Assembly (NCBI GenBank): GCA_028282865.1
Contig: JANQHA010000154.1
Location: 1 to 7,293 of the forward strand
Direction of reading: 5' to 3'
DNA length: 7,293 nucleotides
Origin: Oligoflexales bacterium
Lineage (GTDB): Bacteria > Bdellovibrionota_B > Oligoflexia > Oligoflexales > CACXFL01
The notes under the pieces are model-generated. The model saw only the letters and a list, made by a program, of their open reading frames with translations. It searched no databases and was not told the DNA's origin. Shown here in pieces: positions 1 to 6,077 of this stretch (position 1 is its first letter; every line of letters begins with the position of its first letter). The position numbers were made by a program, and so were the translations under genes.

Positions 1-1
1 G

Positions 2-229
2 CAGCGGGTTATGGCTCGGCTTGTGCAGATTGAAGTCCATGGAAATTTTGGTGATTACAAACGACTAGATCGCGGATTGTTTGAGCTAAGGTGGAAAAAT
101 GGTCTAAGGGTGTATTACGCGAGAAAAGGAGCAACGGTAGTTATCTTGCTTCATGGAGGAAAAAAAGGTGGCCAGCAAAGAGACATCGAAAAAGCAAAAA
201 AAATTAGTGAAAAAATCTTCGAGGAATAA
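2..229 (+). CDS. RelE/HigB-type toxin (Gp49-like, addiction module killer protein), 5' end outside window
   Basis: C-terminal 75 or so residues of a type II toxin of the RelE/HigB superfamily (Gp49-like 'addiction module killer' branch), which are typically mRNA interferases of about 100 residues. What is seen: the ordered block HGNFGDYKRL, then LFELRW, LRVYYAR, VILLHGGKK and a charged C-terminal helix QQRDIEKAKKI. In this family the equivalents are a GNFGD turn, SELR strand, YRVYF strand, LLLCGGDK strand and a KDIxxAK helix. The frame is open to the left edge and the residues before Met at 11 (QRVMARL) already match the family helix, so that ATG is internal and the real start lies upstream of the window. 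The gene is overlapped at its 3' end by the antitoxin gene, as in higBA-like operons where the toxin comes first. Family assignment is by pattern; the active-site residues of this branch cannot be tested here. Confidence 0.82.
   Translation, partial: QRVMARLVQIEVHGNFGDYKRLDRGLFELRWKNGLRVYYARKGATVVILLHGGKKGGQQRDIEKAKKISEKIFEE
155..160 (+). promoter_or_regulatory. Shine-Dalgarno site that decides the antitoxin start (GGAGGA)
   Basis: GGAGGA lies inside the toxin reading frame, 7 nt before the GTG at 168. It overlaps the upstream ATG at 153, so it cannot serve that ATG. This favours GTG 168 as the antitoxin start. Confidence 0.6.
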
Positions 230-485
230 GGTTACAGAAGTCAATCCGACAGCTCATTTTCGTAAACTTTCTAAGAAGAAGCTTCACGAAGCTTTAAATG
301 CGTGTTTATTAGAAAATGATATTGAGTCTCTCCAGGAGATCCTAATTGCCTATATTGACAGTAATAATAAGGTAGAAATTGCCGAACAGTTAGAAATTTC
401 GAGAACTACAATCTACCAGGTCTATTCAGAGGACTGGAACCCTACAATAAAGACGCTCGCGCGTTTGTTACAAGCAGTGGCGTAA
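168..485 (+). CDS. HigA-like antitoxin (XRE/helix-turn-helix addiction module antidote)
   Basis: Probable cognate antitoxin of the upstream toxin; it would bind the toxin and, through its helix-turn-helix, repress the operon. From the GTG start it is 105 aa. The N-terminal 30 residues are very lysine-rich (ASKETSKKQKK..) and are encoded entirely inside the toxin gene in another frame. After that comes the typical antidote order: LHEALNACLLENDIESL, a helix-turn-helix (VEIAEQLEISRTTIYQVYS) and the family's closing block EDWNPTIKTLARLLQAV. Start choice: GTG 168 has GGAGGA 7 nt upstream, whereas an in-frame ATG at 153 (5 codons longer) has no SD of its own. No later ATG or GTG precedes the conserved region, so overlap with the toxin (62 nt) is unavoidable. 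Usual members are about 95-105 aa without such a basic tail; the tail could bind DNA or simply reflect the overlap. Confidence 0.8.
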   Translation: MASKETSKKQKKLVKKSSRNKVTEVNPTAHFRKLSKKKLHEALNACLLENDIESLQEILIAYIDSNNKVEIAEQLEISRTTIYQVYSEDWNPTIKTLARLLQAVA

Positions 486-562
486 TTATACTGCCCCCGT
501 TAGATCGTTGATCTTATATTTAATGTTTTCAACTGTTCAACAAGTTACTGGGGGCAGTATAA
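486..562. repeat. 77-bp element bounded by perfect 13-bp inverted repeats
   Basis: Left arm TTATACTGCCCCC (486-498) and right arm GGGGGCAGTATAA (550-562) are perfect reverse complements separated by 51 bp. A small hairpin AGATC-GTT-GATCT (502-514) sits in the spacer. The element begins at the base after the antitoxin stop codon and lies between two convergent TA operons. It could be a bidirectional terminator, but no T-run follows either arm; a remnant or non-autonomous mobile element with terminal inverted repeats is the other possibility. No target duplication is evident. Confidence 0.7.
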
Positions 563-596
563 ATGATTGGGAGTTCTTTAGAGTCGATTTATAACG

Positions 597-887
597 CTAT
601 AGAAGCCTGATTCCATCACGGTCAATAACTCTCTGGAAAGACGGGCTCACTCGGTGGTAGTCAACCAGATCAATTTTTTGAGGTATGTCAGAGTTTCTAA
701 ACTCCTCTTCTAGCTGGGACCAAAAGCTTAGGTCCAATGGTGCCGAACCCTTGATGGCGAGGTCGATATCCGAGTCTTTTTTTGCATTTCCTTTGGCGTA
801 AGAGCCGAAAAGAAGCACTGCAATTTTGTGTTTTGAAAGCAGTGAAGATTTAAGAATATCAATGATATGCTCTTTGCTTGGAATCAT
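597..887 (-). CDS. MntA-type minimal nucleotidyltransferase (type VII antitoxin-like)
   Basis: A 96-aa minimal nucleotidyltransferase of the DNA polymerase beta-like fold (MNT / HI0073 group). The catalytic signature is complete: LLFGSYAKGNAKKDSDIDLAI contains G28-S29, ten residues, then D40-x-D42, i.e. the GSX10DXD motif of MntA antitoxins; D73 in KIDLVDY is the likely third metal-binding Asp. In characterised MntA-HepT systems this enzyme transfers AMP from ATP onto the Tyr of the toxin's RX4HXY motif and so inactivates it. Here it follows the HepT-like gene by 5 nt on the same strand, so the two are almost certainly one transcript; its own ribosome binding site is weak, which suggests translational coupling. 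The protein is short but complete for the family. That it is a functional antitoxin is inferred from motif and partner, not shown. Confidence 0.87.
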   Translation of the reverse strand: MIPSKEHIIDILKSSLLSKHKIAVLLFGSYAKGNAKKDSDIDLAIKGSAPLDLSFWSQLEEEFRNSDIPQKIDLVDYHRVSPSFQRVIDRDGIRLL

Positions 888-892
888 AGTTT

Positions 893-1279
893 CTATTGAT
901 TTCTTTTTTTTATGTTTTGTAGGACGAGTTTAGCATACTCGGGAAACTTAACTGCAGTTTGATAAACCTCATTAGCGGTATTTTCATTGTAGGTGTGACT
1001 AGTCAAGTTACGAGACTTTAGAAATGCGAACCAGTTAGCCGGGTCGTCAATGAGCCCGGATCGCTGCGCTTCTCGAAAGACGTCTTTGGGATTACCAACT
1101 CTAACCCCGAGAATTTTAAGCTGCCGCTGAAGGAATTTCCAACATAGTTCGAAAGTGTATTCAAACCTTCGAATTACGCCATCGCGGATATAGGGGTTCA
1201 TTGGTTGCTGTAAAATATCATCGAGGCTAATAATAGCCGTCTCTAAGGCAGATAGGTCGAGTTTGGGGTTGTTGGTCAT
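893..1279 (-). CDS. HepT/HI0074-like HEPN protein (nucleotidyltransferase substrate-binding family; probable toxin)
   Basis: A 128-aa helical protein of the HI0074 'nucleotidyltransferase substrate-binding' family, related to HEPN RNases. Recognisable blocks are RDGVIRRFEYTFELCWKFLQ, then PKDVFREAQRSGLIDD, NWFAFLKSRN and the motif RNLTSHTY. This last is exactly R-x4-H-x-Y (R90, H95, Y97 from the ATG), the HEPN RNase signature that MntA AMPylates in type VII systems. The partner nucleotidyltransferase begins 5 nt downstream. Start: ATG at 1279 is preferred; a GTG at 1288 would add three residues (MPH). Neither has a Shine-Dalgarno sequence. The gene lies 13-22 nt past the 3' end of tRNA-fMet with no promoter or terminator recognisable in the gap. 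HI0074-type members were first described as non-toxic subunits, so toxicity is an inference from the intact motif. Confidence 0.85.
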   Translation of the reverse strand: MTNNPKLDLSALETAIISLDDILQQPMNPYIRDGVIRRFEYTFELCWKFLQRQLKILGVRVGNPKDVFREAQRSGLIDDPANWFAFLKSRNLTSHTYNENTANEVYQTAVKFPEYAKLVLQNIKKRNQ

Positions 1280-1282
1280 ATG

Positions 1283-1296
1283 TGGCACTTTGGCAC
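1283..1296 (-). repeat. Short direct repeat GTGCCA x2 between tRNA and hepT-like gene
   Basis: On the minus strand the 22-nt gap reads ..GTGCCAAAGTGCCACAT then ATG, i.e. two GTGCCA copies 8 nt apart. The second copy provides the alternative GTG start of the HepT-like gene. It could be an operator half-site pair or chance. Confidence 0.3.
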
Positions 1297-1301
1297 AAGT
1301 T

Positions 1302-1378
1302 TGGTAGCGGGAGAGGGATTTGAACCCCCGGCCTTCGGGTTATGAGCCCGACGAGATACCAGACTTCTCCATCCCGCG
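1302..1378 (-). tRNA. Initiator tRNA-Met (fMet), anticodon CAU, CCA encoded
   Basis: A 77-nt tRNA read on the minus strand. Acceptor CGCGGGA pairs with TCCCGC except at position 1; the D arm is GAGA-AGTCTGGTA-TCTC; the anticodon arm is TCGGG-CTCATAA-CCCGA with CAT at 1342-1344; the T arm is GGGGG-TTCAAAT-CCCTC; the 3' end is ACCA with CCA encoded. Initiator marks are all present: no Watson-Crick pair at 1-72 (here C1 opposite U72), three consecutive G-C pairs at the base of the anticodon stem, and A11-U24 in the D stem. The E. coli initiator has C1/A72, so U72 is a variant. It lies between acnA and the HepT-like gene, all on the same strand, with its own strong promoter. Confidence 0.97.
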
Positions 1379-1390
1379 CTAAGAGGAGTA

Positions 1391-1419
1391 GTTATAGGGG
1401 GGTCTAGTCAGTTTGTCAA
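1391..1419 (-). promoter_or_regulatory. Strong sigma70-type promoter of tRNA-fMet with UP-like A/T tract
   Basis: On the minus strand: -35 TTGACA (1414-1419), 17-bp spacer (1397-1413), -10 TATAAC (1391-1396), 12 nt before the tRNA 5' end. Just upstream of the -35, 1423-1443 reads almost wholly A/T (..TAAAAACTAAAAAAATTAG..), as an UP element would. This is near consensus, as expected for a stable RNA gene. Confidence 0.85.
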
Positions 1420-1451
1420 TTGCCTAATTTTTTTAGTTTTTACCAGCAGTT

Positions 1452-4130
1452 CTACAAAAGGCGCCGTAGCACATAGTGTAGAATCCCTCCATTTTTATAA
1501 TAAGCCAGCTCGTCTTCGGTATCTATGCGTGACAGCAGGGTGATCTCATCTGAAGAGCCGTTGCTGCGAGTGATTTTACAGGTGAGCTGTCCACGAGGGC
1601 CTAGTTCAGCCACTCCAGTCATAGCGTAGGTTTCACTGCCGTCTAAATTCAAAGTTTTTCGGTTCTGATTATTGGTAAACTGAAGGGGAAGAACTCCCAT
1701 CCCAATTAAGTTTGATCGGTGAATCCGCTCAAAAGATTCCGCTACAACTGCACGAACCCCCAGTAAGCTGGTCCCTTTAGCTGCCCAGTCTCTAGACGAT
1801 CCGGTTCCGTACTCTTTACCTGCAATCACAACTAGCTGAGTGTTCTCCGCTTGGTATTTCATCGATGCGTCGTATATAGGCATTTGCTCGCCGCTTGGAA
1901 CATGTTTGGTATAACCACCTTCGACACCATCGAGCATTTCATTGCGGATACGGATGTTGGCAAAGGTACCGCGCATCATCACCTCATGATTACCGCGGCG
2001 AGAGCCAAATGAGTTGAAGTCTTTTCGGGCGATGCCATGTTCTTTGAGATATCTGCCCGCAGGAGAGTCCTCTTTGATAGATCCAGCTGGTGAAATATGG
2101 TCGGTAGTAACGCTATCACCGAGGATCGCTAATGCGCGGGCACCTTGAATGTCTTCTGCCGGTTCTGGAGTCTGAGTCATGTTAGCAAAGAACGGCGGAT
2201 TCTTAATGTAGGTGCTGGAATCTTGCCAAGCGAAGTTGAAGCCTTCAGAGGTTTTAATCTCTTGCCATTGAGAGGTGCCTTTAAAAACGTCCGAGTATCG
2301 GCTCTTAAACATTTCTGGAGTTAAAGAGTTTTTCATCGTTTCTTTGATTTCGTCATTGGTTGGCCAAATATCTTTAAGGAAGACATCATTGCCATTTTGG
2401 TCCTGCCCGATAGGATCAGTAATCAGGTTTATCTTCATATTACCTGCAAGTGCGTAAGCTACAACCAATGGGGGTGATGCTAAATAGTTGGCTTTAACAT
2501 CTGGACTGATACGTCCCTCGAAATTTCTGTTTCCAGATAGAACAGAGCAAGCTACCAAATCCTTTTCGTGAATGGCGCTAGAAATTTCCTCATTTAATGG
2601 CCCGGAGTTGCCAATACAGGTAGTACAGCCATAACCAACGAGTGTAAACCCTAGCTTATCTAAATCACTTTGTACCCCAGCAGCTTCTAAATACTCTGAC
2701 ACAACTTGAGATCCAGGCGCTAATGATGTCTTAACCCAAGGTTTTACTGACAGGCCTTTTTCTAAAGCTTTACGAGCGACTAATCCGGCACCTAGCATCA
2801 CAGAAGGGTTTGAAGTGTTGGTACAGCTGGTGATTGCGGCAATGACGACTGAACCATGATCGAGTTCAAAGTCTTTGCCAACGACTTGGGATGGCTCGGT
2901 CTTAGAGGGTGTTTTGAAAGTCTCACTGAGGGCGGCATCAAACTTAGAGGTCGAATCTGATAGATCGATCCGGTCTTGTGGGCGTTTCGGCCCTGAGATA
3001 CTTGGTTTAACGCTAGAAATGTCCAATTCTAATGTCGTGGTAAACACTGGATCGGGTGAATTCTCTTCGCGCCACATTCCTTGGGCTTTTGAATAGGCCT
3101 CTGCCAATTCGACTACCTCTTCGGGGCGTCCAGTGAATTTTAAATACTCCATAGTTTCGCGATCGACGGGAAAGAAACCACAGGTCGCACCGTACTCTGG
3201 AGCCATGTTGGCAATAGTCGCTCGGTCAGCTAATAGTAAATTATCTAGTCCTGGCCCATAGTACTCGACAAATTTCCCTACCACGCCTTTTTTCCTGAGC
3301 ATTTCTACTGCTACCAATACGAGGTCGGTTGCGGTGACACCCTCTTGTAGTTTTCCGGTCAACTTAAAGCCGACGACATCAGGAATCATCATAGTGACTG
3401 GCTGGGCAAGCATCGCTGCCTCAGCTTCGATACCACCTACGCCCCACCCCAAGACACCTAGGCCGTTGATCATGGTAGTATGGCTGTCAGTGCCAACGCA
3501 GGTATCTGGATAGGCCCAATTGACGCCATCCTCTTCCTTAGTCCAAACTGTTTTTGCGAGGTATTCCAAGTTAACTTGATGGCATATCCCGGTTCCAGGA
3601 GGGACGGCACGGAAATCATTAAAAGCTGTTTGCGCCCATTTAAGCAATTCGTATCTTTCGTTGTTGCGCTCGAACTCTAGCCCGACATTTTTATTGAAAG
3701 CATCACTGCTTCCGTAGTGATCAACTGTAACCGAATGGTCTATAATCAAGTCGACAGGCGATAATGGGTTGATTTGTTCAGGTTTGCCACCCAGCTCTTT
3801 CATAGCATCTCGCATCGCAGCTAGATCTACCACTGCTGGCACACCGGTGAAATCTTGCATCAAGACTCTTGCTGGTCGATAGGCGACCTCATGGTCAGAT
3901 GACTGCTTGTCGACCCACCTTGCGACAGCTTCTATATCTGATTTAGTCACCGAAGTACCGTCTTCGCTTCGCAGTAGGTTTTCTAGCAATACTTTAAGAG
4001 AAAACGGTAGCTTCGAGGCACCATTTAGGCCATTTTGCTCAGCGACCTTTAGGTCGAAGTATTGATACTCTTTTCCGCCGGCATTGATAGATTTTCTACA
4101 TTTGAAGCTATCTAAGGATTTGGTGCTCAT
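1452..4130 (-). CDS. acnA: Aconitate hydratase A (aconitase)
   Basis: Cytoplasmic [4Fe-4S] enzyme that interconverts citrate and isocitrate in the TCA and glyoxylate cycles. At 892 aa it is full length for the AcnA/IRP-type family (E. coli AcnA 891). Early blocks are [21 protein letters not shown] (res 87-107), [10 protein letters not shown] (131-140) and [27 protein letters not shown] (212-238). Cluster ligands are Cys436 in [10 protein letters not shown] and Cys502/Cys505 in [14 protein letters not shown]. The C-terminal swivel domain carries [13 protein letters not shown] (671-683), [20 protein letters not shown] (708-727) and the substrate-binding [12 protein letters not shown] (775-786). 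Translation starts at ATG 4130, preceded by AGGAGA ending about 9 nt upstream. No intrinsic terminator is seen between its stop and the tRNA promoter. It is divergent from the DUF502 gene. By homology to bacterial AcnA it may act as an mRNA-binding iron sensor when the cluster is lost, but nothing in this sequence tests that. Confidence 0.98.
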   Translation of the reverse strand: MSTKSLDSFKCRKSINAGGKEYQYFDLKVAEQNGLNGASKLPFSLKVLLENLLRSEDGTSVTKSDIEAVARWVDKQSSDHEVAYRPARVLMQDFTGVPAVVDLAAMRDAMKELGGKPEQINPLSPVDLIIDHSVTVDHYGSSDAFNKNVGLEFERNNERYELLKWAQTAFNDFRAVPPGTGICHQVNLEYLAKTVWTKEEDGVNWAYPDTCVGTDSHTTMINGLGVLGWGVGGIEAEAAMLAQPVTMMIPDVVGFKLTGKLQEGVTATDLVLVAVEMLRKKGVVGKFVEYYGPGLDNLLLADRATIANMAPEYGATCGFFPVDRETMEYLKFTGRPEEVVELAEAYSKAQGMWREENSPDPVFTTTLELDISSVKPSISGPKRPQDRIDLSDSTSKFDAALSETFKTPSKTEPSQVVGKDFELDHGSVVIAAITSCTNTSNPSVMLGAGLVARKALEKGLSVKPWVKTSLAPGSQVVSEYLEAAGVQSDLDKLGFTLVGYGCTTCIGNSGPLNEEISSAIHEKDLVACSVLSGNRNFEGRISPDVKANYLASPPLVVAYALAGNMKINLITDPIGQDQNGNDVFLKDIWPTNDEIKETMKNSLTPEMFKSRYSDVFKGTSQWQEIKTSEGFNFAWQDSSTYIKNPPFFANMTQTPEPAEDIQGARALAILGDSVTTDHISPAGSIKEDSPAGRYLKEHGIARKDFNSFGSRRGNHEVMMRGTFANIRIRNEMLDGVEGGYTKHVPSGEQMPIYDASMKYQAENTQLVVIAGKEYGTGSSRDWAAKGTSLLGVRAVVAESFERIHRSNLIGMGVLPLQFTNNQNRKTLNLDGSETYAMTGVAELGPRGQLTCKITRSNGSSDEITLLSRIDTEDELAYYKNGGILHYVLRRLL

Positions 4131-4168
4131 CGAGTCGGTTCTCCTAATTCCAGTTACGACAAGTGCTC

Positions 4169-4196
4169 ATTGTACTTCATCTAAATCTGTAGTTAA
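4169..4196 (-). promoter_or_regulatory. Candidate acnA promoter
   Basis: On the minus strand, -10 TACAAT (4169-4174, 5/6 to consensus) and -35 TTAACT (4191-4196, 4/6) with a 16-bp spacer would start transcription near 4162, giving a leader of about 30 nt that contains the acnA ribosome binding site (AGGAG at 4141-4145). Confidence 0.4.
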
Positions 4197-4198
4197 AT
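4170..4198 (+). promoter_or_regulatory. Weak candidate promoter for the DUF502 gene, overlapping the acnA promoter
   Basis: TTGTAC (4170-4175), 17-bp spacer, TTAAAT (4193-4198) on the plus strand; start expected near 4205, 23 nt before the ATG. Both boxes match only partly. If real it overlaps the acnA promoter almost exactly, so the two would compete for polymerase. Confidence 0.22.
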
Positions 4199-4227
4199 CT
4201 TATTGTTTGATTAGTAAGGATCTTAAG

Positions 4228-4890
4228 ATGGCAGAGAAAAAAGCTAACTGGTTGGTAAAGTTCTTAACCCAGAGTTTTGTGGCCGGGCTCACTATTGTTA
4301 TTCCGCTTTATCTGACGATCTATATTGTCGAGCTGATTATAACGTCTTTTGATAAACTGGTTGAAATTTTGCCTCCAGGCTGGGTCCCCGACGAGATGAT
4401 GTTTCCCGGAGTGGGGGTTGTCCTAGCATGTTTAGCCTCAATATTTGCCGGTATTTTCGTCAGAAACTACATCGGTAAGCATTTTGTACAGGGTTTGCAT
4501 GCTCTAATGGAGAGTATTCCAGTTGTGGCTGGGATCTATCGAATTATTAGGCAGGTTTCCGAGGCAGTGTTAAGCGAATCGGGGCAAAGCTTTAAACGGG
4601 TTGTCTTGGTTGAGTGGCCTCGTCGAGACTGTTGGATGATCGCATTTGTAACTGGTGAGCCTTTGGGGAGACTAAAACGAAGCCTATCAACTGCCTCTAA
4701 TTCTGACGATCGTTATATTAGTATCTTTTTACCAACCACTCCCAATCCCACCTCTGGTTTTTACTTTATGGTGAAAGAGAGTGATACCATAGATCTTGAC
4801 ATTTCCGTAGAGCAGGCTTTTAAGAATATTGTTTCTGCGGGGTCGTTACCAATCGAAGCGCTTTCACATGTTCCTTTGCAGAAGTTGTGA
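4228..4890 (+). CDS. DUF502 family inner-membrane protein
   Basis: A 220-aa membrane protein of the DUF502 family, whose biochemical role is not established. Two hydrophobic segments are clear: roughly residues 14-40 (FLTQSFVAGLTIVIPLYLTIY..) and 58-79 (FPGVGVVLACLASIFAGIF). They are followed by the family's ESIPVVAGIYRIIRQ block (95-109), a soluble beta-rich part (FKRVVLVEWPRRDCWMIAFVTGE) and the C-terminal hallmark LPTTPNPTSGFYFMV (168-182) with DLDISVEQAFKNIVSAG (189-205). Start: ATG 4228 has AAGGA 7 nt upstream. The same frame is open back to 4084, inside acnA on the other strand, but that 48-residue extension is not family-like and is rejected. It is divergent from acnA and convergent with the exported protein gene. 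Confidence 0.9.
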   Translation: MAEKKANWLVKFLTQSFVAGLTIVIPLYLTIYIVELIITSFDKLVEILPPGWVPDEMMFPGVGVVLACLASIFAGIFVRNYIGKHFVQGLHALMESIPVVAGIYRIIRQVSEAVLSESGQSFKRVVLVEWPRRDCWMIAFVTGEPLGRLKRSLSTASNSDDRYISIFLPTTPNPTSGFYFMVKESDTIDLDISVEQAFKNIVSAGSLPIEALSHVPLQKL

Positions 4891-4920
4891 ATAGAGGATG
4901 TTACTTTGTTGCGAAGGAAC
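4870..4920. terminator. Possible stem-loop terminator between convergent genes
   Basis: GTTCCTTTGC (4870-4879) pairs with GCGAAGGAAC (4911-4920); in the plus-strand RNA the single mismatch becomes a U-G pair, and A4880-U4910 extends it. The loop is about 30 nt and only a weak T-rich stretch (TTGTAGGTCTTGT) follows. Its left arm overlaps the end of the DUF502 gene. It sits where a terminator is expected, but it is not a classical one. Confidence 0.3.
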
Positions 4921-4939
4921 TTGTAGGTCTTGTCAGGTG

Positions 4940-5944
4940 TCATTGAGCACTAAGAATCGTTACTTCCATCATCTCTTGAAGGCTAACTCCCATTTCAAAA
5001 ACATTTTGTTCATTGAGGCCATATTTTGTAACCGCATCAGACCCAGCTAACCTATTTATGTCCCTAATTGCCGATTGTCGTGCATCTTTTTCGGCTTTGG
5101 CTATAATATTCTCGGCACCACTGGTAATAACTTCTGCAATATAATTCCTTCTTGCGGCGAAACCGGCTGCATGTGACGTGACGAAATTCAAAACATAATA
5201 GAGCTGCTTACGATCTGTTTCTGAAGATTTAAACTGATTATAGAAGGAATCAGAGCTTTGACCATTAGCTATCAGCCTTTCATTAGCTTGAACCCAGCGG
5301 TCAAGGAGGTCTAAAGAACTCGATTGAGTGACATCGCGAAAAAACTGTCCGTACCAATTAGCTATACGAACGACTCCTTCAATATAGCTTTCTGAGGGTG
5401 ATGTTGGTTGTATTCGGTAGGGGCTGATAACGATGAGCTCCTCACGGGATAAAGAGATTCCCGAATTAGTATCAATATCTAGCTTTGGAGGAGCATTAGA
5501 CCGCCGCCCGAAAATATACGCGCTATAAGATGATGACGGACCAAAGGTTTTAGCATTCAGTTGGCACCCGGCCGATACTACGCAGATCATAAGATTTTCA
5601 TTGGCAGCTGAGGGTCGTCCGCCAAAGCGGTTCATGAATTTTACTACAGGTATAAGCAATGGATCATTTTGTTCGCCAGCGATTTCCATTGTTACCTTAA
5701 TTCCATTAAGCACTTGCTCAGCCTCTGCATTAGTTAAGCCGGAAGACTTAAGACCGGTCATCATGCTGTCGAACATAGTGATAACTGCTTGTTTGGCTAC
5801 CTCGGGGCTATTTTCGACGGTATAGAAAATAGAAGGGCAAGCTTTGAGTCTAGTTTGGGCTTCTGGAGAAACTGAGATGTTTGGAGTGGCTTTTAAGGGG
5901 GGGGGTAGAAGCAAGGGTATAATTAATGCAAATTTTATGATCAT
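4940..5944 (-). CDS. Exported protein of unknown function
   Basis: A 334-aa protein of a family I do not recognise. Residues 1-19 form a secretory signal: MIIK, a hydrophobic core FALIIPLLL, three prolines, then LKA-T, a plausible signal peptidase I site after Ala19. There is no lipobox Cys there, so it is not a lipoprotein. The mature protein is mostly helical with Gln/Asn/Ser-rich linkers. It has three Cys (36, 121, 127), two in CVVSAGC, which could form a disulfide in the periplasm. A region of helices (about 190-300) ends in a charged stretch IIAKAEKDARQSAIRDINRLAG. The start ATG 5944 has GGAG 5 nt upstream. A TATAAT -10 box lies at 5967-5972 on this strand. It is convergent with the DUF502 gene and divergent from the ATPase. 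The run of nine C that encodes Pro14-16 is noted separately. Confidence 0.75.
   Translation of the reverse strand: MIIKFALIIPLLLPPPLKATPNISVSPEAQTRLKACPSIFYTVENSPEVAKQAVITMFDSMMTGLKSSGLTNAEAEQVLNGIKVTMEIAGEQNDPLLIPVVKFMNRFGGRPSAANENLMICVVSAGCQLNAKTFGPSSSYSAYIFGRRSNAPPKLDIDTNSGISLSREELIVISPYRIQPTSPSESYIEGVVRIANWYGQFFRDVTQSSSLDLLDRWVQANERLIANGQSSDSFYNQFKSSETDRKQLYYVLNFVTSHAAGFAARRNYIAEVITSGAENIIAKAEKDARQSAIRDINRLAGSDAVTKYGLNEQNVFEMGVSLQEMMEVTILSAQ
5897..5905. repeat. Nine-base poly-G/C tract inside the signal peptide codons of the exported protein
   Basis: G9 on the plus strand, C9 on the coding strand, giving codons 14-16 CCC CCC CCC (Pro-Pro-Pro) of the gene at 4940-5944. A gain or loss of one base would put the gene out of frame near its start. 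Confidence 0.9.
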
Positions 5945-5966
5945 GGCTTCTCCAATATCTTGAGTG

Positions 5967-5972
5967 ATTATA
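5967..5972 (-). promoter_or_regulatory. -10 box (TATAAT) upstream of the exported protein gene
   Basis: A perfect TATAAT on the minus strand ends 22 nt before the ATG at 5944. No convincing -35 is found 16-18 bp further upstream, so an activator or a weak promoter is implied. Confidence 0.35.
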
Positions 5973-6020
5973 CTATAAATTAGACTGTGCTGTGCTTGGT
6001 TAATAAAGGCGGTCTAGAGT

Positions 6021-6077
6021 ATGGTTGTAAAGGCCTATTATTATTTGGTTATTTATAATACTCTATACCATACTTGA
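6021..6077 (+). CDS. Possible 18-codon tyrosine-rich leader peptide
   Basis: ATG 6021 opens MVVKAYYYLVIYNTLYHT and stops with TGA at 6075-6077, inside the left arm of the inverted repeat at 6067-6080. AAGGCGG about 8 nt before the ATG is a fair ribosome binding site. Five of 18 codons are Tyr, three in a row. A ribosome reaching the stop would cover the left arm and could free the ATPase start codon. The ORF is too short to be trusted by coding statistics and would not be transcribed if the start used is the one implied by the -10 box at 6054. Confidence 0.22.
   Translation: MVVKAYYYLVIYNTLYHT
6054..6059 (+). promoter_or_regulatory. -10 box (TATAAT) for the ATPase gene
   Basis: A perfect TATAAT, with no good -35 at 16-18 bp. 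Transcription would begin near 6066, so the mRNA would start almost exactly at the left arm of the 14-bp inverted repeat. Confidence 0.35.

Noticed and set aside
502..542. CRISPR-like or tandem repeats in the 77-bp element (GTTTTCAAC / TGTTCAAC)
   Set aside because: There are just two imperfect 8-9-mers, with no regular spacing and no further copies.
499..562. Integron attC site near the TA cassette
   Set aside because: GTTAGAT at 499-505 fits the GTTRRRY core, but no matching RYYYAAC partner lies at the other end of a palindrome, and the 13-bp arms do not carry core sites at their ends.
1423..1443. Intrinsic terminator of acnA at CTAA-AAAAA-TTAG
   Set aside because: Only a 4-bp A/T stem is possible and there is no T-run after it; the tract is better explained as an UP-like element of the tRNA promoter.
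2275..3680. Open reading frames of 60-73 codons on the plus strand within acnA
   Set aside because: They are antisense shadows of a strongly conserved full-length gene; none resembles a known protein.
4084..4227. 48-codon N-terminal extension of the DUF502 protein
   Set aside because: The frame is open, but it runs back into the 5' end of acnA on the other strand. The extension has no family resemblance, and ATG 4228 has a good ribosome binding site.
4761..4943. 60-codon minus-strand reading frame overlapping the end of the DUF502 gene
   Set aside because: It is antisense to the conserved DUF502 C-terminus and has no recognisable features.
5601..5825. 74-codon plus-strand reading frame inside the exported protein gene
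   Set aside because: It is a shadow frame; the minus-strand gene has signal peptide, ribosome binding site and full length.
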